From Pseudomonas alcaligenes (GTDB lineage Bacteria > Pseudomonadota > Gammaproteobacteria > Pseudomonadales > Pseudomonadaceae), in NCBI RefSeq assembly GCF_041729615.1, contig NZ_CP154874.1:1803001-1867000 (forward strand): a stretch of 64,000 nt of DNA, in the 5' to 3' direction. Below are positions 9,101 to 15,658 of this stretch, piece by piece. Below the pieces are notes generated by a model. It made no database searches and was not told where the DNA came from. It saw only the letters and a program-made list of their open reading frames with translations. Both the position numbers and the translations under genes were made by a program. Positions within the stretch are counted from its first letter, which is position 1. Each line of letters starts with the position of its first letter.

Positions 9101-9982
9101 AACCGCCTGCTCGGACAGAACTGCTACCTGGTCGGCTCCTTCTGGGGCCAGCCGCTGCGCGAGAGCCGCGAGCTGGCCGAGGCGATGATCGGCCAGTGCG
9201 AGCCGGAGGCGCGCCTGGAATGCCTGCGCGACTACGGCGAGGACCCGCTGGTCAATGCGCGCAACTACCTGCTGCTCGGCCTCTGGGTGGCCGGCCAGCC
9301 GGGACGCGCGCGCCAGGTCTGCACCGAGCTGCTCGAGGAGGTACGCAGCGGCGGCTTCGCCAACGCCATCTGCTACTCGCTGGTGTTCACCTCCATGCTC
9401 CACTGCCTGCTGCGCGAGCCACAGCAGGTGGCGCAGATGGCCGCGGAGACCATCGGCCACTGCCAGCGCAACGGCCTGCAGGTGTGGCACGACATCGCCG
9501 ACGTGATGGCCGGCTGGGCCCGGGTGGCCCAGGGCGACGCCGGCGGCCTGGCCGACATCGAGCGCGGCGTGGCCGGCAACCGCCAGTCCATGTCGAGCAT
9601 CGAGGTGACCCTCGGCAGCCTGCAGCTGGACGCCCTGCTGCGCCTGCAGCGGCACGAGGAGGCGCTGCAGCTGGCCAGCCGCCTGGTGCCCATCGCCCAT
9701 CGCCGCGGCGACTACTACCTGCTGCCGGAGGTGCTGCGCCTGCAGGCCGAGGCCATGCTCGCGCTGGGCCGCGCCACCGGCGTGGCGGCGCTGCTGGACG
9801 AGGCCGGAGCGCTGGCCGAACGCCTGGGCGCCAACGCCTGGCGACTGCGCCTGGCCATGACCCGCCTGCGCTGGCAGCCGACGGCGGACCACCGCGAGGC
9901 GCTGCGCGAGGCGCTGGCGAGCTTCGTCGAGGGCGTGGAGACGCCGGACCTGCGCGACGCCGCGGCGCTGCTGGCCGGCTAG
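6167..9982 (+). CDS. Large BTAD / cyclase-like / AAA ATPase transcriptional regulator
   Basis: A 1271-residue regulator. Residues about 10-100 resemble the OmpR-type winged helix of SARP activators, and 135-260 the BTAD repeat domain. Between them lies a cysteine cluster C-x5-C-x2-C-x2-C (about 118-131). Residues about 283-430 resemble a class III nucleotidyl cyclase, but the usual metal-binding aspartates are replaced (YCEI; AHGGGLLAYF where GDG is expected), so it is probably catalytically dead. An ATPase follows with Walker A GDPGVGKS (492-499) and Walker B LLLVLEDAHW (near 615-624), then a long helical TPR-like tail. It is inserted between creC and creB, and its TAG overlaps the creB TAG convergently by 4 bases. 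The start at 6167 is chosen from domain extent; its ribosome site is weak. Ligand and targets unknown. Confidence 0.9.
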   Translation: MDAVTSATPLQLNLLGNFAALWHGQPLDGFNYDKMRALLAYLSLEHTREHSRETLAALLWESSPASTWRGNLRRTLSDLRRVLEAPTGLELFAAGKNSLRFLPAGRIDALRFRQTPQRCSASPACQQCPSCIAELEEAVALYRGDFLAGLDLPDCPDFEDWLLLQRESLRCHALALLEHLSNHFEQHGELQRALPHARRLVELDPWQESGQQRLMRLLSRNGQSAAALAQYESFRNQLWKELGVHPSRECQALQQRISRGELGAAPIPAPARAVALPPPPAELRQVTVLYCEISTGASADPEEALALLAEPQAQCAQVIRAHGGYLVQAHGGGLLAYFGYPQAREDAARIAVQAALSLAAACEPAQVRCGLHTGQIVTAPGQQMPDATGFTSDLAIQVRQLAGYQEVTLSSATFRLVQGYFRCLPLQLCLLGTGASAGTIYRAEAASAARHRLAAQPRLTPLVGRDAELQQLLALWQQVHEERSSQGLLLSGDPGVGKSRLIHELGKRLPVTLPGRQVELRCLEPHRSDPLYPCAELIRGLAGFRPDTTAEQRYQRLDEVLRVFDLDAEGRDLIADLLDLPLPPTSPVHGMPTELWRERMHEALLTIVRANRQQPLLLVLEDAHWADSSTLQLFERLLREPQQRPLLLLLSARPEFAAQPWIDAGAHHLELPHLSTELARGMVAGLAEGLERGELQRVLALADGVPLFIEELVQWAASDDAQQGLPLTLNDLLMARIDRLGDARATAQLAAGIGREFHIELLEALYEGDPALLHGHLKDLLRSGLVNPGRQSSLYQFKHALIHQAAYLSQTRTQRRRSHGRIAEILLQRFPARARQAPAQLAHHLAEAGLAAEAIPHWQRAAANARRLSANREAADCLQRALACLAELPAGAKRDSLELELQLALGTVLNSADGYGAPTTLAAFARAEALAATVADPQLRFRTLFGLWGGAGSQVSHDQVRVLGRQVLEAAERTGRLANRLLGQNCYLVGSFWGQPLRESRELAEAMIGQCEPEARLECLRDYGEDPLVNARNYLLLGLWVAGQPGRARQVCTELLEEVRSGGFANAICYSLVFTSMLHCLLREPQQVAQMAAETIGHCQRNGLQVWHDIADVMAGWARVAQGDAGGLADIERGVAGNRQSMSSIEVTLGSLQLDALLRLQRHEEALQLASRLVPIAHRRGDYYLLPEVLRLQAEAMLALGRATGVAALLDEAGALAERLGANAWRLRLAMTRLRWQPTADHREALREALASFVEGVETPDLRDAAALLAG

Positions 9983-10665
9983 GCGCGCCTCGGGCTGTAG
10001 CTGTAGCCCAGGCCGCGATGGGTCTGGATCGGCTCGGCCTCTGCCGCCACCTGGCGCAGCTTGGCGCGCAGGCTCTTGATGTGGCTGTCGATGTTGCGCT
10101 CGTAGCCGGCGTCGGCCGGCACGCCGAGGGCGTCGAGCAGCTGCTCGCGGGAGAACACCCGCTCCGGCTGCGCCAGCAGCGCCTGCAGCAGGCGGAACTC
10201 GTGCCGGGTCAGCACCAGCAGCTGCTCGCGGTAGTGGATCTGCACCCGCTCGGCATCCACGCGGAACGGCCCGTGCGCCTCCAGCGGCGGCTCGGCCGAG
10301 CGCGGCGCCATGCGCTTGAGGATGGCACGCACCCGCGCGGCCACCTCGCGCGGGCTGAACGGCTTGACCACGTAGTCGTCGGCGCCGATCTCCAGGCCCA
10401 CCACCCGGTCGATCTCGGCGTCGCGCGCGGTGAGGAAGATCACCGGCACCTCGGAGAAGCGCCGCAGCCGCCTGCAGGCCTCGAAGCCGCTGATGTCGGG
10501 CAGGCCGACGTCGAGGATCAGCAGGTCCGCCGGGGTGCGCCGCTGGTACTCCAGCGCGGCCTCGGCCAGGTTCAGCCAGGTGGTGGTGAAGCCCTCGCCC
10601 TGCAGGGCGAACACCAGGGTGTCGGCGATGGCGGCTTCGTCTTCGACTATGAGGATGTGCGGCAT
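9979..10665 (-). CDS. creB: Response regulator CreB
   Basis: A 228-residue OmpR/PhoB-family regulator, matching the usual CreB length. The receiver domain (1-120) has the acidic pocket (E8, D9), phosphoacceptor Asp52 in LILDVGLPD, and Lys101 in VVKPFSP. The C-terminal winged helix (about 130-225) carries the REQLLDALGV and RNIDSHIKSLRAKL recognition region. CreB controls creD and other envelope genes through TTCAC-type direct repeats. The ATG at 10665 is set by the conserved N-terminus HILIVEDE. The gene is preceded by a 24-codon micropeptide frame and its stop codon overlaps that of the convergent regulator gene. Confidence 0.95.
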   Translation of the reverse strand: MPHILIVEDEAAIADTLVFALQGEGFTTTWLNLAEAALEYQRRTPADLLILDVGLPDISGFEACRRLRRFSEVPVIFLTARDAEIDRVVGLEIGADDYVVKPFSPREVAARVRAILKRMAPRSAEPPLEAHGPFRVDAERVQIHYREQLLVLTRHEFRLLQALLAQPERVFSREQLLDALGVPADAGYERNIDSHIKSLRAKLRQVAAEAEPIQTHRGLGYSYSPRRA

Positions 10666-10724
10666 GGCGTCCGTGCGGGCGGGCTGGAACTTGCCGGGCA
10701 CGGTGCCGCATGCCGCCCATGGCG

Positions 10725-10799
10725 TCAATCGCGCCCGGCCACATACAGGCCGCTGAGGTAGATCAGCAGCAGCGCGCCGGCGATCAGCCATTGCTCCAT
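10725..10799 (-). CDS. Candidate single-span membrane micropeptide upstream of creB
   Basis: A 24-codon frame starting ATG with a GGGAGA purine run about 8-9 bases upstream. The product is one hydrophobic helix (residues 4-20, Leu/Ile/Ala/Tyr) followed by a polar AGRD end. The hydrophobic core and ribosome site argue for a real membrane micropeptide. It ends 59 bases before creB on the same strand and could be cotranscribed with it. In size it resembles KdpF-type peptides, but no kdp genes are present, so that name is not used. Confidence 0.5.
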   Translation of the reverse strand: MEQWLIAGALLLIYLSGLYVAGRD

Positions 10800-10863
10800 G
10801 GTGAGGTCTCCCGAAATAGGTGGGCGACGTCCCTGTCCACCCGTGACAAACAGTGCAAAGCAA

Positions 10864-10883
10864 GGGCGCCGGCCGTGGCGCCC
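10864..10883 (-). terminator. Terminator-like hairpin after the HAF-repeat gene
   Basis: Inverted repeat GGGCGCC (10864-10870) and GGCGCCC (10877-10883) around a 6-base loop, followed on the minus strand by TTGCTTTG. The stem is strong but the T-tract is interrupted. It lies 4 bases past the HAF gene stop and would separate that gene from the creB unit. Confidence 0.5.
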
Positions 10884-10887
10884 ACAC

Positions 10888-12012
10888 TCAGGCAAGCGGC
10901 CAGCGCGGCCGCACGCTGGCGATGAAGGCGCGTTCGCCCTCCAGCTGGCCGACCAGCAGCTGGCCGTCGGCGCTGATGCCGCTGACCTGTACCACCGGCA
11001 CCGCGGCGGCGGCCAGCGAGTGCGCGTAGAGCCAGTCCTCGACCGTGCGCATGCCGTCTTCGGCGGTCCAGACGAAGCCGCGCTCCTCGTCGCCGGCATG
11101 ACCGTCGCTGGCCACCCCGACCACCACCGCGCCATCGGCGCTGAGGGCGTTGGCCCGCGACACCAGGCCGCCGTTGAGCCCGCCGAGGCTGCGCATGCCG
11201 GTGTCCTCGCGCCAGATGAAGGCACGCAGGGCCTCGCCGGCCTGGCCGTCGCTGGCCACCCCGACTATGGTGCTGCCGTCGGCGCTGATCGCCGTGGCCG
11301 TGGAATAGTGGCCGCCGTTCAGCGTGCCCAGGCTGCGCAGGCCGTCCTGCTCGGTCCAGCGCACGGCTCGGCGGGCGTTGTCGCGGGTGCCATCGTCGGC
11401 GTAGCCGGCGATGACCCGACCGTTGGCGCTGATCGCGCAGGCATGGCTGGTCAGGCCGCCGTTGAGCACGCCGAGGCTGCGCATGCCGCTGGCGAAGGTC
11501 CAGTAGAAGCCGCGGCAGGCATGGCCGGCGGCGCCGTCGGCGGCATCGCCGACCACCACCAGGCCGTCGGCGCTGCAGGCATAGGCCTGGGAGTAGCGGC
11601 CGTCGTTGAGCGTGCCGAGGTTGTGCAGGCCGCCCTGGCGGGTCCAGCGGAAGGCGCGGTCGGCGCCGCCAGCCTCGCCATCCTCGGCGGTGCCGACCAC
11701 CACCCGGCCGTAGGCGCTGATGCCCTCGGCCGAGCAATAGCGCCCGCCATTCAGGCCGGCCAGCGGCTGCAGGCCGCCGGCGCGGGTCCAGATGAACGCA
11801 CGCAGGTGCAGGGCGTCGGCGGGATCGGCGAGCATGCCGACCACGTGCAGGCCGTCCGCGCTTACCGCGCCGACTCGCAGGTAGCCGTCGCCGGCCAGCC
11901 CGGCGATGCGTTCGAGGCCAATGAACTCGGGTTCCACCGCGAGCAGCCGGGCGGTCAGCGCGGAGCTGGTCGGCCAGGCCTGGTACTGCAAATCCTTCAT
12001 CCTTGTCACCAT
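10888..12012 (-). CDS. HAF-repeat (seven-bladed propeller) protein
   Basis: A 374-residue protein made almost entirely of repeats of about 48 residues of the HAF type: (LG)xLNGGxYSxAxAISADGxxVVGxAxDG...RAFxWT. Five clear internal copies, a divergent first copy (about residues 35-85) and a C-terminal partial copy give a likely seven-bladed beta-propeller. HAF repeats are usually found in secreted or autotransporter proteins, but no signal peptide or C-terminal barrel is visible, so it appears cytoplasmic. Two starts are possible, 12012 or 12000 (the latter directly after ACAAGG with no gap). Function unknown; propellers usually bind partners or ligands. Confidence 0.85.
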   Translation of the reverse strand: MVTRMKDLQYQAWPTSSALTARLLAVEPEFIGLERIAGLAGDGYLRVGAVSADGLHVVGMLADPADALHLRAFIWTRAGGLQPLAGLNGGRYCSAEGISAYGRVVVGTAEDGEAGGADRAFRWTRQGGLHNLGTLNDGRYSQAYACSADGLVVVGDAADGAAGHACRGFYWTFASGMRSLGVLNGGLTSHACAISANGRVIAGYADDGTRDNARRAVRWTEQDGLRSLGTLNGGHYSTATAISADGSTIVGVASDGQAGEALRAFIWREDTGMRSLGGLNGGLVSRANALSADGAVVVGVASDGHAGDEERGFVWTAEDGMRTVEDWLYAHSLAAAAVPVVQVSGISADGQLLVGQLEGERAFIASVRPRWPLA

Positions 12013-12102
12013 TTCATCTGCCGGATAACGCCGGTGACGCCCTCGGGAGCATCACCGGCCCGGGCCATTGTCCGGCGCAACGTTCGCCCAGCGTTCGCAG
12101 CC

Positions 12103-12258
12103 CTATTGCTGCCGGGGCGCGTGCGGCGAGGTGGGCTGGTGGGGTTTGGGCGGCAGCTCGCCGGCGGCCTCGCGCGGCGTGCCGACGCCGGCCTCGGCGG
12201 CCCAGGCGGAGAGGGAGAAGGACAGGGCCAGGCAGATGGCCGCGAGTTTCTGGTACAT
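12103..12258 (-). CDS. Small exported protein (51 aa)
   Basis: A 51-codon gene with a typical Sec signal peptide (residues 1-20, ending SAWA) and a 30-residue proline-rich polar mature peptide that includes PPKPHQPTSP. A GAGGAA site lies 6 bases before the ATG. Such short peptides are easily missed by gene callers. It stands alone between the HD-GYP gene and the HAF gene, all on the minus strand, with gaps of 167 and 90 bases. Function unknown. Confidence 0.65.
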   Translation of the reverse strand: MYQKLAAICLALSFSLSAWAAEAGVGTPREAAGELPPKPHQPTSPHAPRQQ

Positions 12259-12425
12259 GGTGTGTTCCTCGTCGTTCCTGAAGGAGCGCCACCGACTTCC
12301 TCGCTGGTGGCCAGCCATGCCCACCGGCGCTCTGCCGGGGGTCACGGGAACAGGTTGACGAGGCTGCGTTCGCCATTCGTTCGCACCCGGCCGGGGCCGC
12401 CGGGTTGCCGACGAACGGCACGGCG

Positions 12426-13688
12426 TCAGCCGAAGTAGGAGCCCCTGGGCGCCTCCAGGCCGGACCAGAGTTCCTCGATGTGGCGGAAGCCCCATTCCTC
12501 GGCCGACTCGCGCCCGACTATCTTGTCGCGCCCGACCAGCTTGGCCAGGTCGATCACCTCGGTCGGGATCGGCACCCTGGAACGGGCGGAGAAGAACACC
12601 TTGACCCGCGGCGTGAGCAGCGACTTGGCGTGCTGCTCCATGACCACCCCGAGGCGGCCGCTCTCCAGGCGCACCAGGGCGCCGACCGGGTAGATGCCCA
12701 CCGACTTGACGAAGGCCTGGAACAGCTGCGGGTCGAAATGGCCCTGCCATTCGGCCATCTTGCGGATCGCCTCGGCCGGGTCCCAGCCCTGCTTGTAGGG
12801 CCGGTCCGAGGTGATGGCGTCGTACACGTCGCAGATCGCCCCCATGCGCGCCAACAGGCTGATCTGTTCGCCGGCCAGGCGGTGCGGGTAGCCGGAGCCG
12901 TCGAACTTCTCGTGGTGGTGCAGGCACACATCGAGCACCAGGGCACTGACCTGGCGGTTCTCCAGCAGCAGCTCGGCACCGGCCTCGGGGTGGCGGCGCA
13001 TGGTGCCGAATTCGCTGTCGGTGAGCTTGCCCGGCTTGTTCAGGATGGCATCGGGAATGGCCATCTTGCCGACGTCGTGGAGCAGGCCGGCCATGCCGGC
13101 CTCGCGCACCTGCTCCTCGCCCAGGCCAAGCTGGCGGCTGAGGGCGATCATCAGGGCGCACACCGCCACCGAGTGCATGTAGGTGTATTCGTCGCTGGTC
13201 TTCAGCCGGGCCAGGCTGATCAGCGCATTGGGATGGCGCAGCACCGAGGCGGAGATTTCCTCGACCAGCTCGGCCGCATGCTCCAGCTCGATGGCCTGGC
13301 CCATGCGCGCGTCGCGGAACATCTCGACTATGGCCTGCTTGGAGCGCGCGCACAGCTGGCGGGCGCGCTGCACTTCCTCCTCCAGGCTGGCCCGCGCCGG
13401 CGTCGGGCTGGCCTCGGCCGCCGCCAGCAGCTGCGCCTCGGTCTCCGCCTCGACCTCCTCGACCGAGCGGCTGGCGTGGCCCGGCGCCACGTCCTTGCCC
13501 TTGCTGACGTCGATCCATACCTCGTGGATGTTGGTGTCGCGGATGCGCTGCAGGTCACGCTCGCTGTCGAGCAGGAAGCGCCCCTTCCAGAACGGGTGGT
13601 CCATCCATGAACCGCAGAACTCGTGGATGTACATGCCGAGGCACAGCTCGGCAACGGCGATACGTTTCAGCACAGTGGATGACCGCAA
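12426..13688 (-). CDS. HD-GYP cyclic-di-GMP phosphodiesterase
   Basis: A 420-residue protein. Residues 1-130 match the DUF3391-type N-terminal domain often preceding HD-GYP. The HD-GYP domain (about 155-330) keeps the catalytic pattern: HD in LLHDVGKM (His204, Asp205), HHHE (257-260) and the GYP loop DGSGYP (263-268). It is predicted to hydrolyse cyclic di-GMP, lowering biofilm and raising motility signals; it resembles P. aeruginosa PA4108-type enzymes. The frame begins at a TTG (13688); a GTG at 13673 is an alternative start and neither has a strong ribosome site. It is divergent from the acyltransferase gene. Confidence 0.93.
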   Translation of the reverse strand: MRSSTVLKRIAVAELCLGMYIHEFCGSWMDHPFWKGRFLLDSERDLQRIRDTNIHEVWIDVSKGKDVAPGHASRSVEEVEAETEAQLLAAAEASPTPARASLEEEVQRARQLCARSKQAIVEMFRDARMGQAIELEHAAELVEEISASVLRHPNALISLARLKTSDEYTYMHSVAVCALMIALSRQLGLGEEQVREAGMAGLLHDVGKMAIPDAILNKPGKLTDSEFGTMRRHPEAGAELLLENRQVSALVLDVCLHHHEKFDGSGYPHRLAGEQISLLARMGAICDVYDAITSDRPYKQGWDPAEAIRKMAEWQGHFDPQLFQAFVKSVGIYPVGALVRLESGRLGVVMEQHAKSLLTPRVKVFFSARSRVPIPTEVIDLAKLVGRDKIVGRESAEEWGFRHIEELWSGLEAPRGSYFG

Positions 13689-13829
13689 ATCGGCAGCCTG
13701 TGCCTGGCGCGGACCCCCGGCGCCAAATCAGGGCACATTGCTATCACGGGGGATTCTAGGCTGCGCCGAGCATTCGCGACAGAGGCGGCGCCGGCTATCA
13801 TCGCCGCAGCCCAACCCATGGAAGACCTC

Positions 13830-14717
13830 ATGCGCCGCTCGCTTACCGCCCTCAGTGTCCTGCTCCTGCTGCTGCTCAACACCCTGGTCCTGATCGGCCC
13901 GCTGCTGCTGATCGCCCTGCTCAAGCTGGCGGCGCCCAACCGGCGCCTGCGTGCCCTGTTCTCGCGCGAGGTGATGTGGGTGGCGGAAACCTGGGCGGAG
14001 ATCGACAAGCTGATCTTCGCCAGCCTCACCCCGACCATCTGGGACATCCGCGGCGGCGAGGGGCTGCGCCGCGACCGCTCCTACCTGGTGGTGAGCAACC
14101 ACCAGTCCTGGGTCGACATCCCCGCGCTGGTCCAGGCCTTCAACCGCAAGACGCCCTACTTCAAGTTCTTCCTCAAGCAGGAGCTGATCTGGGTGCCCTT
14201 CCTCGGCCTGGCCTTCTGGGCCCTCGACTACCCCTTCATGAAGCGCTACTCCAAGGCCTACCTGGCGCGCCACCCGGAGATGGCCGGCAAGGACCTGGAG
14301 ATCACCCGGCGCGCCTGCGAGCGCTTCAAGGACCTGCCGGTGACCGTGGTCAACTACCTGGAGGGCACCCGCTTCACCGCGGCCAAGCAGGCCCAGCAGG
14401 GCTCGCCCTACCAGCACCTGCTCAAGCCCAAGGCCGGCGGCGTGGCCTTCACCCTGGCCACCCTCGGCCCGCAACTGGACGCCCTGCTCGACGTCACCCT
14501 GGTCTACCCCGGCGGTCAGGCGCCGGGTTTCTGGGCGCTGATCAGCGGCCAGGTGCCGCGGGTGATCATGGATATCCGCACCCGCGAGCTGGATGCCCAG
14601 CTGTGGGCCGGCGATTACGAGGGCGACCCGCAGTTCCGCCAGTACGTGCAGGCCTGGGTCAGCGCGCTGTGGCAGGACAAGGACGCACGCATCGCCGAGC
14701 TGCGCCGCGAGCTGTGA
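13830..14717 (+). CDS. YihG-family lysophospholipid acyltransferase
   Basis: A protein of 295 residues from this start (299 if translation begins at ATG 13818). It has an N-terminal membrane segment and the PlsC acyltransferase motifs NHxxxxD (NHQSWVD; His95 and Asp100 counting from 13818) and EGTR (182-185). The stretch FLKQELIWVPFLGLAFWALD and the following FMKRYSKAYL closely resemble E. coli YihG, an inner-membrane lysophosphatidic acid acyltransferase that affects fatty-acyl composition of phospholipids. The start at 13830 is preferred because GGAAG lies 5 bases upstream, whereas 13818 has no visible site. It is convergent with the sugar epimerase gene, with a 4-base gap. Confidence 0.92.
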   Translation: MRRSLTALSVLLLLLLNTLVLIGPLLLIALLKLAAPNRRLRALFSREVMWVAETWAEIDKLIFASLTPTIWDIRGGEGLRRDRSYLVVSNHQSWVDIPALVQAFNRKTPYFKFFLKQELIWVPFLGLAFWALDYPFMKRYSKAYLARHPEMAGKDLEITRRACERFKDLPVTVVNYLEGTRFTAAKQAQQGSPYQHLLKPKAGGVAFTLATLGPQLDALLDVTLVYPGGQAPGFWALISGQVPRVIMDIRTRELDAQLWAGDYEGDPQFRQYVQAWVSALWQDKDARIAELRREL

Positions 14718-14721
14718 GGCC

Positions 14722-15651
14722 TCAGCGGCCGAGCAGGCGGGCCAGGCCGTCGCGCAGCGGGGTGGCCGGCGCCAGCTGGTAGCGCTGGCGCAGCAGGCGG
14801 TTGTCCGCCCGCGAATGGCGGATGTCGCCGGGGCGGGCTTCGGCATGGAGAACCGGCGGCAGCTGGCCGAGCACCTCGCCGATGGCCGCCAGCAGCTGGT
14901 TGAGGCTGATCGACTGGGCATGGCCGACGTTCACCGCCTCGCCCACCACCTCGGTGCGGGTCAGGCCCTGCACCAGCAGCGGCACCAGGTCGGCCACGTA
15001 GAAGAAGTCGCGGGTCTGCTCGCCGTCGCCGAACACCGTGATCGGCGCGCCCTTCAGGGCCCGCTCGGTGAAGATGCTGATAACCCCGGAATAGGGCGAG
15101 GACGGGTCCTGGCGCGGGCCGAAGATGTTGAAGAAGCGGAAGATCGCCGGCTCCAGGCCATGCTGGCGGCGGTAGAAATCCAGGTAGTGCTCGCTGGCCA
15201 GCTTGTCCGCAGCGTAGGGCGTGAGCGGTGCCTTCGGCGTGTCCTCGGTGACCGCCACGCCTTCGCCGTTGTTGCCGTAGATGGCGGCGCTGGAGGCGAA
15301 CAGCACGCGGCGCACGCCGGCCTCGCGCATGGCCTCGCAGACATTCAGGGTGCCGATGAAGTTGCTCTGGTGGGTGGCCACCGGATCGTCCACCGAGGCC
15401 TGCACCGAGGCCACCGCCGCCAGGTGCGCCACCGCCGCGCAGCCGGCCACGGCGCGGCGCACCAGGGCGGCATCGGCGACGTCGCCCTCGATCAGTTCGA
15501 CGCGGGCATCGTGCAGCGGCAGGTTGGCGCGCTTGCCGGTGGACAGGTTGTCCAGCACGCGCACCCGATGGCCGGCAGCCAGCAGGGCATCGCACAGGTG
15601 CGAGCCGATGAAGCCGGCACCGCCGGTGATGAGAATCAGGGAATCGGACAT
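14722..15651 (-). CDS. NAD-dependent sugar-nucleotide epimerase/dehydratase (extended SDR)
   Basis: A 309-residue extended short-chain dehydrogenase of the UDP-glucose 4-epimerase type. It has the NAD motif GGAGFIG (10-16), the catalytic Ser in SSAAIYG (near 120) and Tyr146-x3-Lys150 in YAADK, plus the substrate loop RFFNIFGPRQDP. It likely interconverts or dehydrates a UDP- or dTDP-hexose for O-antigen or exopolysaccharide synthesis. The exact substrate cannot be read from sequence and no glycosyltransferases are nearby. It starts 7 bases after the RmlD-like gene stop, with a GAGG site inside the gap region, so the two form an operon. Confidence 0.9.
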   Translation of the reverse strand: MSDSLILITGGAGFIGSHLCDALLAAGHRVRVLDNLSTGKRANLPLHDARVELIEGDVADAALVRRAVAGCAAVAHLAAVASVQASVDDPVATHQSNFIGTLNVCEAMREAGVRRVLFASSAAIYGNNGEGVAVTEDTPKAPLTPYAADKLASEHYLDFYRRQHGLEPAIFRFFNIFGPRQDPSSPYSGVISIFTERALKGAPITVFGDGEQTRDFFYVADLVPLLVQGLTRTEVVGEAVNVGHAQSISLNQLLAAIGEVLGQLPPVLHAEARPGDIRHSRADNRLLRQRYQLAPATPLRDGLARLLGR

Positions 15652-15658
15652 ACGGGCC

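Noticed and set aside
5966..10744. Minus-strand open frame of 1592 codons opposite the large regulator
   Set aside because: Composition of a shadow frame; the plus-strand product has clear domains and the creB frame at the end is distinct.
10725..10799. Naming the micropeptide KdpF
   Set aside because: Size and hydrophobicity fit, but no kdpA/B/C genes are adjacent.
10888..12012. Tandem DNA repeats or a CRISPR-like array in the HAF gene
   Set aside because: Repeats are protein-level (about 48 residues) with diverged DNA; no short direct repeats with unique spacers.
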